Source of the DNA: RBG-16-57-9 sp964529745
Lineage (GTDB): Archaea > Thermoproteota > Bathyarchaeia > TCS64
DNA length: 64,000 nucleotides
Assembly (NCBI GenBank): GCA_964529745.1
Contig: CAZGZR010000001.1
Coordinates: 19,699-83,698, forward strand
Direction of reading: 5' to 3'
Shown piece after piece: positions 32,612 to 41,787 of this stretch. The position numbers and the translations under genes are program-made. Numbering within the stretch: position 1 is the first letter of the stretch; each line of letters begins with the position of its first letter. The notes beneath the pieces are model-generated. The model did no database searches and was not told the DNA's origin. It was given only the letters and a program-made list of their open reading frames with translations.

Positions 32612-34764
32612 GCGAGGAAGAGGCACCCAAGATTGGGGTGTTCCTCTGCCACTGCGGAACCAACATAGCTGGGGTGGTAGACGTGCCCAGCGTCGCCGAG
32701 TACGCCCGCAAGATACCGGGGGTACACTACGTCGAGGAGAATCTCCACACCTGCAGCTCCGAGGGCATCAACCACATCAAGGAGGCCATCGTGAGGGAAG
32801 GGTTGGAGAGGGTCGTCGTAGCCGCGTGCACCCCCCGAACCCACGAACCATTGTTCATGGACGCTGTGGAGGAGGCGGGGCTCAACAGGTACCTCTTCCA
32901 GATGGTCAACGTACGCGAACACGACTCATGGGTCCACGGGGACAGGGAAGCCGCGACGGCGAAGGCTAAACAACTGGTCCACATGGCCGCGGCGAAGGCG
33001 ATGTACCTGGAGCCTGAGGAGAGGAGAAAGATCGATGTCACCCCCACATCCCTCGTGGTGGGGGCCGGCGTGGCCGGGATGACCGCCGCCCTCGCCTTGG
33101 CGGAACAGGGTTTCCAGGTCATATTGGTGGAGAAGGAGAGCGAGCCCGGGGGCCTGGTGAAGAAGCTGCACGACCTGTCTCCGACCCGCCAAGACGCCGA
33201 GGAGTTCCTCGAACCCATGATCGCCGCGGTGCGAAGCAACGACAAGATACAGCTCTACACAGGGTCAAGGGTGGTGGATGTCAGCGGATTCATAGGCCAT
33301 TTCAGCGTGGGGATCCAGACCAACCAGAACCATCTCTCCACCGAGGTGGGCACCATCATCGTGGCCACCGGCGCAGAGGTCTTCGTCCCCGAAGGATACT
33401 ATTCCTATGGTGAGACACCCAACATAGTAACACAGCTAGAACTCGAGGAAAAGCTCCGTGAAGGCTCGTTCAATGTTCCAGACCATGTGGCGTTCATCCA
33501 ATGCGTGGGCAGCATGGAGGAGAAAAGGAGAACGTACTGCTCCAGAATATGCTGCGGCGTGGCGCTGAAGAACGCCATACGGCTGAAGGAGCTTAACCCA
33601 GACTCGGACATCCACATACTCTACAGGCAGCTTCAGGCATACGGAATAGAGTTAGAGGAACTATACAGGGAGGCCCTAAACAAGGAAGTCAAGTTCATCA
33701 ACTATATCCCGGAGAAGCCGCCGGAGGTATCAGCTCAGAGCGGCGCCATCAACCTGAGGGTCTACGACACGCTTAAGGGATCAGAGATAGAGCTGCAGCC
33801 AGGCCTGATCGTCCTCTCCACCCCCCTGGTGCAACATGAGGAGGGGCGAGCCCTGGCTAGGCTGCTGCGGGTCCCGCTGGGCTCAGACGGTTTCTTCCTC
33901 GAGGCGCACCCCAAGATGCGGCCCGTCGACTTCTCGTCTGACGGCATCTACCTCTGTGGGACGGCTCACGCCCCCAAGAACATAGCGGAGAGCGTCACCC
34001 AGGGATACGCCGCGGCCTCACGGGCGGCAATACCCATGAGGCTTGGCGAGATCAGCGTAGACGCCGTCACCGCGGTCCTCGACCCGGAACTCTGCGTAGG
34101 ATGCGGGGCGTGCGCCAGTGGATGCCCCTTCGACGCCATAGAGTGGTTGCCTTCGGGGAAGCCCCACGTGGTCGAGGCCGCGTGCAAAGGCTGCGGCGTC
34201 TGCACCGTGGAGTGCCCCGTCGGCGCCATGCAGCTGAGATACTTCAAAGACAGCCAGCTGATGCCCGCCGTCAAAGCCCTCACGCAGCAGGAACCATGGA
34301 TGGAGGCAGAGGACTCCTCGAACCCGACGGTGCTTGTCTTCGCGTGCAGGTGGTGCAGCTACGCCGCAGCCGACTTCGCAGGCGTGATGAGGCTAAGCTA
34401 CCCGGCCAACGTCCGAATACTCATGGTGCCATGCTCCGGCAGGGTCGACTTCAGACACATCTACGAGGGACTCAGCAGAGGCGCCGACGGAGTAATAGTG
34501 ACAGGATGCCTCAAGGAGCAGTGCCACTACATAGACGGCAACCTCCTCGCCGAGAGGAGGGTGGAGGTAGCGAAGAAGGCCTTAGAGGTCCTGGGCATAA
34601 GCGGCGACAGGCTGGAGATGTTCTTCTGCAGCGCCGGTATGCCCAGGGAGTTCGCGGAGTACATGCGGAGCTTCACCGAGAGAATCAAGCGGCTTGGGAA
34701 GATCGAACGCGAGACCGTCCGGGCGTTCAAGGAAGTAGAGTTGGCGACAGCGGCTGGAGGGTGA
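32608..34764 (+). CDS. HdrA-MvhD fusion (QmoB/HdrA2-like)
   Basis: The 718 aa protein contains the HdrA N-terminal domain (IGVFLCHCGTNIAG), a FAD site (LVVGAGVAGMTAALALAEQG), a pair of 4Fe-4S motifs (CVGCGACASGCP, CKGCGVCTVECP, about residues 500-545) and a C-terminal MvhD/FrhD-like domain (about 570-690) with FACRWCSYAAAD and VTGCLKEQCHYIDGN. QmoB and HdrA2 have the same order. It overlaps the previous gene by ATGA. This subunit is likely to link bifurcating flavin to the electron donor module. Confidence 0.88.
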   Translation: MSEEEAPKIGVFLCHCGTNIAGVVDVPSVAEYARKIPGVHYVEENLHTCSSEGINHIKEAIVREGLERVVVAACTPRTHEPLFMDAVEEAGLNRYLFQMVNVREHDSWVHGDREAATAKAKQLVHMAAAKAMYLEPEERRKIDVTPTSLVVGAGVAGMTAALALAEQGFQVILVEKESEPGGLVKKLHDLSPTRQDAEEFLEPMIAAVRSNDKIQLYTGSRVVDVSGFIGHFSVGIQTNQNHLSTEVGTIIVATGAEVFVPEGYYSYGETPNIVTQLELEEKLREGSFNVPDHVAFIQCVGSMEEKRRTYCSRICCGVALKNAIRLKELNPDSDIHILYRQLQAYGIELEELYREALNKEVKFINYIPEKPPEVSAQSGAINLRVYDTLKGSEIELQPGLIVLSTPLVQHEEGRALARLLRVPLGSDGFFLEAHPKMRPVDFSSDGIYLCGTAHAPKNIAESVTQGYAAASRAAIPMRLGEISVDAVTAVLDPELCVGCGACASGCPFDAIEWLPSGKPHVVEAACKGCGVCTVECPVGAMQLRYFKDSQLMPAVKALTQQEPWMEAEDSSNPTVLVFACRWCSYAAADFAGVMRLSYPANVRILMVPCSGRVDFRHIYEGLSRGADGVIVTGCLKEQCHYIDGNLLAERRVEVAKKALEVLGISGDRLEMFFCSAGMPREFAEYMRSFTERIKRLGKIERETVRAFKEVELATAAGG

Positions 34765-34768
34765 CGGC

Positions 34769-35590
34769 GTGTACAGGATAACAAAGAAACATGATATACC
34801 GCCAAACATCAAGATGTTCAAGGTATACGCACCAGCCGTGTCGAGGAAGGCGGAGCCAGGACAGTTCGTAATAATCAGAAGCCACGAGAGAGGCGAGCGA
34901 ATACCAATTACGATAGCGGGGAAAGACCCCAATGAAGGTACAGTCACAATATACTTCGCCGAGGTAGGCGTCTCATCCAAGGAGCTTGGAGCCCTAGGTG
35001 AAGGAGACACGATACTCAACTTCTCTGGCCCCCTCGGAAACGCCATTACTGTAGAGAAGTATGGAGAGGTTCTCTGCGTCGGTGGAGGAGTATTCCAGGG
35101 AGCTAACCACTATCTGTCAAGGAGGCTCAGCGAGGCAGGTAACGAGGTAACCAACATCATCTGTGTCCCAAGCGAAGACCACTTGTTTCTCTTGGACGAG
35201 ATAAAGAACGCAAGTAAGAACGTGCTAATAGCCATCGACGAAGCTGAAAACGGAGCCGGCTTACCGGAGTTATTGGAGGGAGCGTTCAAGGAAACTCACT
35301 TTGACAGAGTCTTCACGTTTGGACCCACCTCCATGCAGAAGCTGGTAGCAGAGACAACGAGGCCGCTGAACATCCCCACCAGGGTGAACCTCTTCCCTAT
35401 AATGGTGGACGGCACAGGGATGTGCGGAGCGTGCAGGGTGACGGTGGGCGGAGCGACTCGCTTCGCCTGCATAGACGGCCCAGAGTTCGACGGCCACCAG
35501 GTCGACTTCGACGAGCTCATCTCCCGGATGAGGTACTACACCGCCCAGGAGAAGATCGCCATGGTTCTCCAGGAAAGGAGGATCGTTTGA
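34769..35590 (+). CDS. NfnA/SudB-like ferredoxin-NAD(P) reductase subunit
   Basis: This 273 aa protein is a FNR-type flavoprotein like the small subunit of NADH-dependent ferredoxin:NADP oxidoreductase or sulfide dehydrogenase. The FAD part has GQFVIIRSHERGERIPITIA, the NAD part GEVLCVGGGVFQGA, and the C-terminal 2Fe-2S site has GMCGACRVTVGG and FACIDGPEFDGH. It starts with GTG four bases after the previous stop and is directly followed by nfnB. Confidence 0.88.
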   Translation: MYRITKKHDIPPNIKMFKVYAPAVSRKAEPGQFVIIRSHERGERIPITIAGKDPNEGTVTIYFAEVGVSSKELGALGEGDTILNFSGPLGNAITVEKYGEVLCVGGGVFQGANHYLSRRLSEAGNEVTNIICVPSEDHLFLLDEIKNASKNVLIAIDEAENGAGLPELLEGAFKETHFDRVFTFGPTSMQKLVAETTRPLNIPTRVNLFPIMVDGTGMCGACRVTVGGATRFACIDGPEFDGHQVDFDELISRMRYYTAQEKIAMVLQERRIV

Positions 35591-36990
35591 TGGCCTTCGA
35601 CGTCCCACAGGTGGAGATGCCAAAGCAGACACCGGAGGAGCGCGTAAACAACTTCGACGAGGTCGCGCTCGGCTACACCGAGGAGCAGGCCATCCAAGAG
35701 GCGTCCAGATGCCTCGGCTGCAAGAACCCTCAGTGCATCAAGGGATGCCCGGTCGACGTCGACATCCCGAGTTTCATACAACTCATCAAGACAGGAAACT
35801 TCGTCGAGGCAGCCACCAAGATCAAGGAAACCAACGCCTTGCCAGCCATATGCGGCCGCGTTTGCCCGCAGGAGAACCAATGCCAGAAACACTGCGTCCT
35901 CGGCGTAAGAGGCGAGCCTTTGGCAATCGGCAGACTTGAGCGGTTCGCCGCAGACTACGAAAGAAAGCACGGAGAACCCTCAAAACCTGTTGAAGGCAAA
36001 AAACTTGGCCGCGTGGCCGTCGTAGGAGCGGGACCCGCTGGCTTAACGGTGACAGCCGAGCTTCTGATGAAAGGCTGCGACGTGGAGGTCTTCGAGTCCC
36101 TCCACGAGGCGGGTGGAGTGCTGATGTACGGCATACCGGAGTTCAGGCTGCCCAAAGCCATAGTCCAAGCGGAGGTAGACTATGTTAAGAGCCTGGGGGC
36201 AAAGATACACCTCGACGCCACAATAGGAAGACTCCACACAGTTTCAGAGCTTTTCGAGAGAGGCTTCCAAGCGATCTTCATAGGGAGCGGCGCGGGGCTC
36301 CCCAGGTTCATGAACCTACCCGGAGAGAACCTCAAGGGGATCTACTCGGCCAACGAGTTCCTGATCAGGACCAACTTGATGAAGGCGTACAGGTTCCCAG
36401 AGTATCGGACCCCCATCACGGTGGGCAGGAACGTGGCGGTCATCGGCGGCGGGAACGTGGCCATGGACTCGGCTCGGTGTGCCAAGAGATTGGGCGCCGA
36501 GGAAGTCTACATAGTGTACCGGAGGGGCAGAGAAGAGCTCCCCGCGAGGGAGGAGGAGGTAGAGAACGCCGAGGAGGAGGGCATAATATTCAGGTTCCTC
36601 ACAAACCCAGTCGGGTTCATCGGCGACGACAGAGGCTATGTCACTCAAATGGAGTGTATCAGCATGAAGCTGGGGGAGCCAGATGAATCTGGAAGGCGAC
36701 GGCCCATAGCTGTGGAGGATTCAGAGTTCCTCATGGATGTAGACAACGTGGTGGTGGCGATAGGGCAGACTCCTAACCCAATCATACAGCAGACCACTAA
36801 AGGATTAGAGGCAACTAGATGGGGCACCATAGTCGTTGACGAGGATACGATGAAGACGAGTATCGACGGCGTATACGCCGGCGGGGACGTGGTGAGCGGC
36901 GCAGCAACTGTGATAAGCGCTATGGGAGCAGGCAAAAAGGCTGCTAGAGCCATCCTCGAGTATCTGAACAAGTCTCACTCGGCGACGTAA
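35590..36990 (+). CDS. NfnB/SudA/GltD-like NADPH oxidoreductase subunit
   Basis: The 466 aa protein matches the large Nfn subunit and the glutamate synthase small subunit. An N-terminal pair of 4Fe-4S motifs (CLGCKNPQCIKGCP, ICGRVCPQENQCQKHC) precedes FAD (VAVVGAGPAGLTVTAELL) and NADPH (VAVIGGGNVAMDSARCAKR) sites, and CxxxxC spacing is standard. ATG 35590 shares one base with the nfnA stop. With nfnA it is expected to interconvert NADH, ferredoxin and NADPH, here joined to an Hdr module. No glutamate synthase large subunit is nearby. Confidence 0.88.
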   Translation: MAFDVPQVEMPKQTPEERVNNFDEVALGYTEEQAIQEASRCLGCKNPQCIKGCPVDVDIPSFIQLIKTGNFVEAATKIKETNALPAICGRVCPQENQCQKHCVLGVRGEPLAIGRLERFAADYERKHGEPSKPVEGKKLGRVAVVGAGPAGLTVTAELLMKGCDVEVFESLHEAGGVLMYGIPEFRLPKAIVQAEVDYVKSLGAKIHLDATIGRLHTVSELFERGFQAIFIGSGAGLPRFMNLPGENLKGIYSANEFLIRTNLMKAYRFPEYRTPITVGRNVAVIGGGNVAMDSARCAKRLGAEEVYIVYRRGREELPAREEEVENAEEEGIIFRFLTNPVGFIGDDRGYVTQMECISMKLGEPDESGRRRPIAVEDSEFLMDVDNVVVAIGQTPNPIIQQTTKGLEATRWGTIVVDEDTMKTSIDGVYAGGDVVSGAATVISAMGAGKKAARAILEYLNKSHSAT

Positions 36991-37232
36991 CAGGTCGTCG
37001 TGGATATTATGCCGTATAGATTTCTAATCTTGTCAAGCACAATGTCCTGCAGCAACTCTATGTCGTCGATCTCGACTTCAACATACATGTCATAAGGCCC
37101 GTAAATGTAGTGGGCTTCCTTGACCCCTTCTATGCTTAGTATCTCTTTCTTTAGCATATTCTCTATCCTTGAGTCTACTCTAAGAAAAACCAGAGCCCTA
37201 TGAGGGTCTAACTGGTTAAGGCCGTCACGCAT
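36975..37232 (-). CDS. Stand-alone Lrp/AsnC ligand-binding (RAM) domain protein
   Basis: This 85 aa protein is a single RAM effector domain without the HTH (HRALVFLRVDSRIENML, IYGPYDMYVEVEIDDIELL). Such proteins bind amino acids and may modulate full-length Lrp proteins by mixing. It converges on nfnB with a 16-base overlap and is divergent from the Lrp gene at 37442, so a partnership is likely. Confidence 0.85.
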   Translation of the reverse strand: MRDGLNQLDPHRALVFLRVDSRIENMLKKEILSIEGVKEAHYIYGPYDMYVEVEIDDIELLQDIVLDKIRNLYGIISTTTCYVAE

Positions 37233-37345
37233 TCTATTATGGTATAGATCTTCGCGTTATTGGATGTATTGAAGTCATAATTGTACGCGTTTCGTATAAT
37301 TCTAGGAATAACTGTGTGTTCCGCATTATTAAAGTCCCGTAAAAA

Positions 37346-37404
37346 CGCTCTCGAAACGAGACATATAAATACTATAAATACTATAATTATTTTAAAAGAG
37401 AGCG
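37346..37404. promoter_or_regulatory. Separated inverted half-sites and AT repeats in the Lrp promoter
   Basis: CGCTCTC (37346-37352) and GAGAGCG (37398-37404) are perfect inverted half-sites 45 bp apart, flanking ATAAATACT repeats and a TTTTAAAAG box. The spacing suits an octameric Lrp wrapping its own promoter, which is inference. Confidence 0.45.
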
Positions 37405-37441
37405 AAAACGTAGATTACATGATCGTGTAAAACTAACGCCA

Positions 37442-37924
37442 ATGATCCACGTTCTCTTTAGAGAGAAGAGAAAGAAATTGCGGATAGATCGACTGGATCT
37501 ACAGATACTTAGATCTTTAAGTAGAGATGGCCGCAAACCATTTAGAGAAATCGCTCGAGAGCTAGATGTAAGTGACGCTACTGTACGGAAACGCGTCAGA
37601 CGGATGCAGAAAGACGAGATCATAAGACAATTCCATGTGCTAATCAACTATGACAAGATAGGTAACTTCATCAAGGCTTTCATAGGGCTTAACGTAAGCC
37701 CCGTGAAAATACCAATTATTGTTGAAGAACTCATGAAGTACCCAGACATTCAAGTAATATACAGAACCACGGGGGGGTGGGACATCTTCGTCGAAGTCGT
37801 TTTTAAAGATATGCGGGAACTTAAATGGTTTATAGAGAATAAGCTGAATTTCGAAGGTATAATCAGTACCGATGTAAACGTGGTAATAACACCATACAAA
37901 CGGTGTCCATGCACAAACATCTAG
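37442..37924 (+). CDS. Lrp/AsnC family transcriptional regulator
   Basis: This 160 aa protein has an N-terminal HTH (LDLQILRSLSRDGRKPFREI, ELDVSDATVRKRVRRMQ) and a C-terminal RAM domain (KIGNFIKAFIGLNV, TGGWDIFVEVVFKDM). It probably senses an amino acid. ATG 37442 is about 45 bp after a TTTTAAAAG box. It may control the upstream hdr-nfn operon or itself. Confidence 0.88.
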   Translation: MIHVLFREKRKKLRIDRLDLQILRSLSRDGRKPFREIARELDVSDATVRKRVRRMQKDEIIRQFHVLINYDKIGNFIKAFIGLNVSPVKIPIIVEELMKYPDIQVIYRTTGGWDIFVEVVFKDMRELKWFIENKLNFEGIISTDVNVVITPYKRCPCTNI

Positions 37925-38040
37925 AGCAGTCATTTAACGAGTTTACGATCAACAGAGCGCTCACCTCTAACCCATCTTCAGTCTCCACAATCACATAGTT
38001 ACTAAGTGAGAATGCAAAGAACCGCGCGAACCTAAACACT

Positions 38041-39081
38041 TTACACCTCTCTCCTTCTGACCACACGGTCCTCAAGGCTTGACAGGAGTATCATGTCCAG
38101 CGTGGCCTGCAGCGCCAGCATCTCCCCGGGCGCGGTCAGCGGCGCCTCGCCACCCTCGATGCATTCCACGAAGTGCCTCATCTCCTCCAGGTAAGGGTCG
38201 GTCTCCTCGTACGCGATGGGGACATCCACCCCGCCGTCCATGTACAGCGTCATGGTCTCCAGGTCCAGCCCAGCCTCATCCCCCAGCACCCTCACCGTGT
38301 ACCGGGGCCCGGGCACGTGGGCGGCCCAGCTCACCTCGAAAACGACGGTGACCCCGCTCCTCATCTTCACCAGCGCCGCCGCAAGATCCTCCACGTCATA
38401 GTAACCATCGAAGTCGTGGACGCCCCACTCGCCCAGCCCCCTCCTCTTCGGGCCGAGCTTGGAGTAGCTCGACGCCAGCACCCTCTCGGCCTCGAAATCA
38501 GACATCAGCCAGCACGCGTTATCCAGGGCGTGCACCCCGATGTCGTATATAGGGCCGGCGCCTGCAAGCTCCCTCCTGGTGAACTGGCTCCCCCACCCGG
38601 GTATCCCGCTCCTCCGCACCCACTCGGCCCTAGAGTAATACACCTGCCCCAGCCCGCCGCCGTCCACGATCCTCTTGGCGGCCATGGACTCCCCGGTGAA
38701 CCTCTTGGTGAGCCCGATGAGCAGCCTCCTGTCGTTCCTCTCCGCGGCCTCCACCATACGCTCCGCCTCGGCGAGGCTCGTGGCCATGGGCTTCTCACAG
38801 AGGACGTGAAGCCCAGCCTCCATGGCCTCCACCGACACCCTCGAGTGCATGCTGTTGGGCAGGCAGACGACCACCGCATTCAATCCCTCGTGCCCCAGCA
38901 TATCAGAGACATCCGAGTACAGCGACCCCGATGACAGCCCCGCTTCCGCTCCGAACCTCTCCCGAGGCCCGGGGCTCCTGTTATAGGCCGCCACGATCTC
39001 CGCGGAGCCCAGCGACTGGATCGCCCTCAGATGGTACCACGAGATGCTGCCACACCCGATCACGCCGATTCCGACAACCAA
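38041..39081 (-). CDS. Gfo/Idh/MocA family oxidoreductase
   Basis: The 346 aa protein has the NAD(P)-binding motif GIGVIGCGSISWYHLRA, the EKP motif (HVLCEKPMATS) and the C-terminal substrate half with GAGPIYDIGVHALDNA, including the family histidine. It oxidises or reduces a sugar or cyclitol. Substrate and pathway cannot be inferred, as no sugar genes adjoin it. Start at ATG 39081. Confidence 0.9.
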   Translation of the reverse strand: MVVGIGVIGCGSISWYHLRAIQSLGSAEIVAAYNRSPGPRERFGAEAGLSSGSLYSDVSDMLGHEGLNAVVVCLPNSMHSRVSVEAMEAGLHVLCEKPMATSLAEAERMVEAAERNDRRLLIGLTKRFTGESMAAKRIVDGGGLGQVYYSRAEWVRRSGIPGWGSQFTRRELAGAGPIYDIGVHALDNACWLMSDFEAERVLASSYSKLGPKRRGLGEWGVHDFDGYYDVEDLAAALVKMRSGVTVVFEVSWAAHVPGPRYTVRVLGDEAGLDLETMTLYMDGGVDVPIAYEETDPYLEEMRHFVECIEGGEAPLTAPGEMLALQATLDMILLSSLEDRVVRRREV

Positions 39082-39182
39082 AACCGCAACCAGTTATACA
39101 TATACCCTGGAATAATAAAAAATGAAGGAGGGTCAAGTAAAGCTTATATGTAAATACAAATCGTATATACAAGATGTAACAC

Positions 39183-39407
39183 ATGTCCTCCGTTTCTGTC
39201 AGAGTCGAAGACGACCTTAAGAAGGAGATGAGCGCCCTAGACGTCAACTGGTCCGAGTACATACGCGAGGCCATAAGAACCAAGATCGCCGCAGAGAAAC
39301 GCAGGAAAGCCGGGGAACGACTCCTCACGAGCCTGGAGAAACACGAGCACACAGTTCCAGACGGATTCATAAACGAAGTTATAAAGACAGCAAGGGAAAC
39401 CCGATGA
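39183..39407 (+). CDS. vapB: VapB-type antitoxin
   Basis: The 74 aa protein begins SSVSVRVEDDLKKEMSALDV with an RHH fold, then WSEYIREAIRTKIAAEKR and a toxin-binding tail. It overlaps vapC by ATGA. An AT-rich promoter area with AGCTTATATG (39141-39150) and a GTATATAC palindrome (39163-39170) precedes it and is a likely autoregulatory site. Confidence 0.85.
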   Translation: MSSVSVRVEDDLKKEMSALDVNWSEYIREAIRTKIAAEKRRKAGERLLTSLEKHEHTVPDGFINEVIKTARETR

Positions 39408-39877
39408 CGCGATACCTACTAGATGCCAGCGTCGCAGCAAGGTTCCTCCTGACGGAGTCCCTCTCCAAGGAGGCAGCCGCCGTGCTCCGCGACTACATCG
39501 AGGAACGCATAGAGCTGGCGGCCCCGGACATCCTAGCTTACGAAGTCGGTAACGCCCTATGGAAAGCCGTGCGAGGCAAACACGTGGAGCTGGACGCCGC
39601 CACCGAGAAACAGTGGGACTTTCATAGCCTGGAAATCCCCACGGTGGAGCTCGACGGCGGTGACCATCATGACATCTTGGAATGGGTCCATACGCGAGAC
39701 GTCACCTACTACGACGCCGCCTACGCAGTCGCGGCGAAAAAACTCGAGGCCACGCTCCTCACAGCCGACAACGAGCTGCACAGAAAATCCTCGGATGGAC
39801 AACCGACACAACACCTAAAGGACTACTTCTCAGAACGGCCCACGAACCAAGCAGCCAACGTGAGGCCAGCCGCGTAG
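39404..39877 (+). CDS. vapC: VapC-type PIN domain toxin
   Basis: This 157 aa PIN ribonuclease shows YLLDASVAARFLLTES, DILAYEVGNALWKAV and VTYYDAAYAVAAKKL with LLTADNELH. It forms a type II pair with the upstream gene, overlapping by four bases. The 25-residue tail beyond the PIN fold is unusual and proline- and asparagine-rich. Confidence 0.9.
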   Translation: MTRYLLDASVAARFLLTESLSKEAAAVLRDYIEERIELAAPDILAYEVGNALWKAVRGKHVELDAATEKQWDFHSLEIPTVELDGGDHHDILEWVHTRDVTYYDAAYAVAAKKLEATLLTADNELHRKSSDGQPTQHLKDYFSERPTNQAANVRPAA

Positions 39878-39972
39878 CGCTACTCGTATAAAGCAGGAAT
39901 AATTGCCACAATCACCAATAGATATTGATGCCGTACGTATTTACGAACTTTAATCCAACTTGAAAAAAGGTG

Positions 39973-40470
39973 TTAATATTTTATGTTATGAGTGGTCCCG
40001 CTCAGCGTACCAGTCAACGCATGATCTTTGGTAATCTCGATGACACGAAACCCATAATCTAGCCAGTGCCAGTAAGGCCGAAGCGTCACAGGATCATGGT
40101 GCTTAGCATGCACCATCAGATCCACCCCGAGGACGCAGGTATCACCGCTTATAGTAACGTTGTGTACCTCCGCGAAATAGTATTTGAAGTGGTCAACGGT
40201 CCCAACGGCCTGGTCATACTCGTGGGCGCCCTCACCACCCAGGTTCAACTCCCTGTAATGTGAATGAAACACGACCACATACTCGTCGCCAACCATTCTT
40301 ACCTCGATGTTCCAGTGTCCACCCAGTATCTCCGCATGGGGATCTGGTGGAAGGTACTCATCCCAGCTACCTTGAGCCTTGTACACGACCTTGTTCTTAG
40401 CCGATACGGGTGCCACGAGCATCATCGAGACTAAGACTACACTGAAAAGAATCAACGACTCTCTCTTCAT
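39973..40470 (-). CDS. Secreted histidine-rich protein
   Basis: From ATG 40470 the 165 aa product starts with a signal peptide (KRESLILFSVVLVSMMLVAP, cleavage after VSA). The mature part is beta-rich and contains at least 14 histidines, such as VVFHSHYREL and MVHAKHHDP, which could bind metal. No family is recognised. The start lies about 30 bp after a CATTATTG box. Confidence 0.62.
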   Translation of the reverse strand: MKRESLILFSVVLVSMMLVAPVSAKNKVVYKAQGSWDEYLPPDPHAEILGGHWNIEVRMVGDEYVVVFHSHYRELNLGGEGAHEYDQAVGTVDHFKYYFAEVHNVTISGDTCVLGVDLMVHAKHHDPVTLRPYWHWLDYGFRVIEITKDHALTGTLSGTTHNIKY

Positions 40471-40617
40471 AAACACCATACAACCGTGAAACAATCAATA
40501 ATGTGACAATAGCGTCACTGGAACGCCCTCATACGAGTAACAGACACGGGCTTCTTGGTCGCCCTCCTCAGAGGCGACCATGAAACTAGTATAATACGGT
40601 TCTACAGGGCGATCTTC

Positions 40618-41013
40618 TCATTTCCACTCCTTTATATCTATGACCTCCAACCAGGGGGTTCCCAGTATCTGTTGGTGGTCTTCCGACTCCGGCTCCAAAT
40701 CAGTTATACAGAGGTGCCAATGATCAGGATAAGAGCCGTACTTGCCCTCCATGATGACCGCCTTGTAAGTGTAACCAAATATATCCCTTAGACGTTGTCG
40801 TATGACTGGGGTCTGCGTCACCCATGAGAAGTCGTATGATATGTGTGGCGGTATATCCGCTAGATGCCTTTTGAGGATCAGCATCACCCTCTCATGGTGT
40901 CCCTTAAGGTCTCTCGTCCTGATTATCGCGAAGTGTTCGTCTTCATATAACACGTTCTCGGGCTCTCTCTCACATATACCACATAGAGGGCAACCCTCTA
41001 CTCTTTCCTTCAT
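40618..41013 (-). CDS. HIT-like domain protein
   Basis: This 131 aa protein has an N-terminal CPLCGICE zinc-knuckle-like motif, a strand HFAIIRTRDLKGHHERVML and a histidine-triad-like motif in YPDHWHLCITD, where two of the three usual histidines can be seen. It resembles HIT hydrolases acting on nucleotide conjugates, but catalytic activity is uncertain because the triad is incomplete. Confidence 0.6.
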   Translation of the reverse strand: MKERVEGCPLCGICEREPENVLYEDEHFAIIRTRDLKGHHERVMLILKRHLADIPPHISYDFSWVTQTPVIRQRLRDIFGYTYKAVIMEGKYGSYPDHWHLCITDLEPESEDHQQILGTPWLEVIDIKEWK

Positions 41014-41177
41014 ACTTCTCTCCCCACCCTTATGCAGGCGACGCGCACGCGTTCGCCCTATATAGCATCTCGTCGAAGGGAATAATAGCTATATCGAAAC
41101 CTTAACCGTCGTCTATTCTTAGAAGTTTATGGAAGGAACTCTAACTGCTGGATCAGTGAACCATATACCCTATCACC

Positions 41178-41633
41178 ATGAACAGGGACCTTACCCACGG
41201 GGGACGCGGCTGCATGCCTGCCTACGATCTGGGTGAGGTGATCAGAAACCACGTCTACGTGAGACAGGTATACTCAGCTGACAGAAGAGAGGCGGGGGAC
41301 TGCCTATTCTCGTCGAAGGAACTGCATGGAAAGCTAGCGGCCATATACGACAGGCTCGGCGTCGAGCCGCGGACCGAGGACGAGCTAGGTGTCGTCGTCA
41401 AGCTGCCGAGAAACCAGAACCCCATACTAAGGGATTGGTGGCACCCAACAACCATAAAGTGGACGGACGAACGGCCCCAAGTGATGAGGCTGGACAGCCT
41501 CGCCGGATGCCTGAGAAACGAGGCCGTGCTGGCGACGAGATCATGGATAAACAGGTTCGAGTCCAAGCCGGGGGACCAGGTCATCATCTCCCCCTGCTTA
41601 CCGGTCCCCGACTTGAGCCAAATATGGAGATAA
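41178..41633 (+). CDS. Hypothetical protein, 151 aa
   Basis: No family is recognised. The protein contains EVIRNHVYVRQVYSADR, LGVVVKLPRNQNPILRDWW and RSWINRFESKPGDQVIIS, alpha/beta in pattern, without membrane segments. GC-rich third codon positions support it. ATG 41178 or the one at 41214 could start it; CCATATACCC (41161-41170) is too near for 41178. Confidence 0.55.
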   Translation: MNRDLTHGGRGCMPAYDLGEVIRNHVYVRQVYSADRREAGDCLFSSKELHGKLAAIYDRLGVEPRTEDELGVVVKLPRNQNPILRDWWHPTTIKWTDERPQVMRLDSLAGCLRNEAVLATRSWINRFESKPGDQVIISPCLPVPDLSQIWR

Positions 41634-41646
41634 CGATGGAGACCAG

Positions 41647-41758
41647 TTAGATCTCCTTCTCGGCTATCTCCTCCCACATGGCCAGCCTCTATGAAGCTAG
41701 TCACCGATAACCCGTTCCAAGCCTCCACGGCCTCGTCAGGATCGAAGACGTACGCCAT
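41647..41758 (-). pseudogene. Small gene with a one-base lesion
   Basis: ATG 41758 is about 30 bp after GAATATAAAG and encodes AYVFDPDEAVEAWNGL; one base off, the frame continues as MWEEIAEKEI and ends at TAA. At 112 nt it is one base longer than a whole frame. Together it makes a 36-37 aa protein. The clear promoter suggests an active small gene; the lesion may be a sequence error. Confidence 0.4.
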
Positions 41759-41787
41759 GTGGTCGTCGCATCCCCAGACGGTGGCTG

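Noticed and set aside
35422..35589. Longer N-terminus for NfnB
   Set aside because: It would overlap the conserved 2Fe-2S region of NfnA by 170 bases; ATG 35590 is adjacent to the NfnA stop.
38173..38934. Open frame of 253 codons antisense to the Gfo/Idh/MocA gene
   Set aside because: The antisense product is His/Pro/Leu-rich; the sense gene has all motifs.
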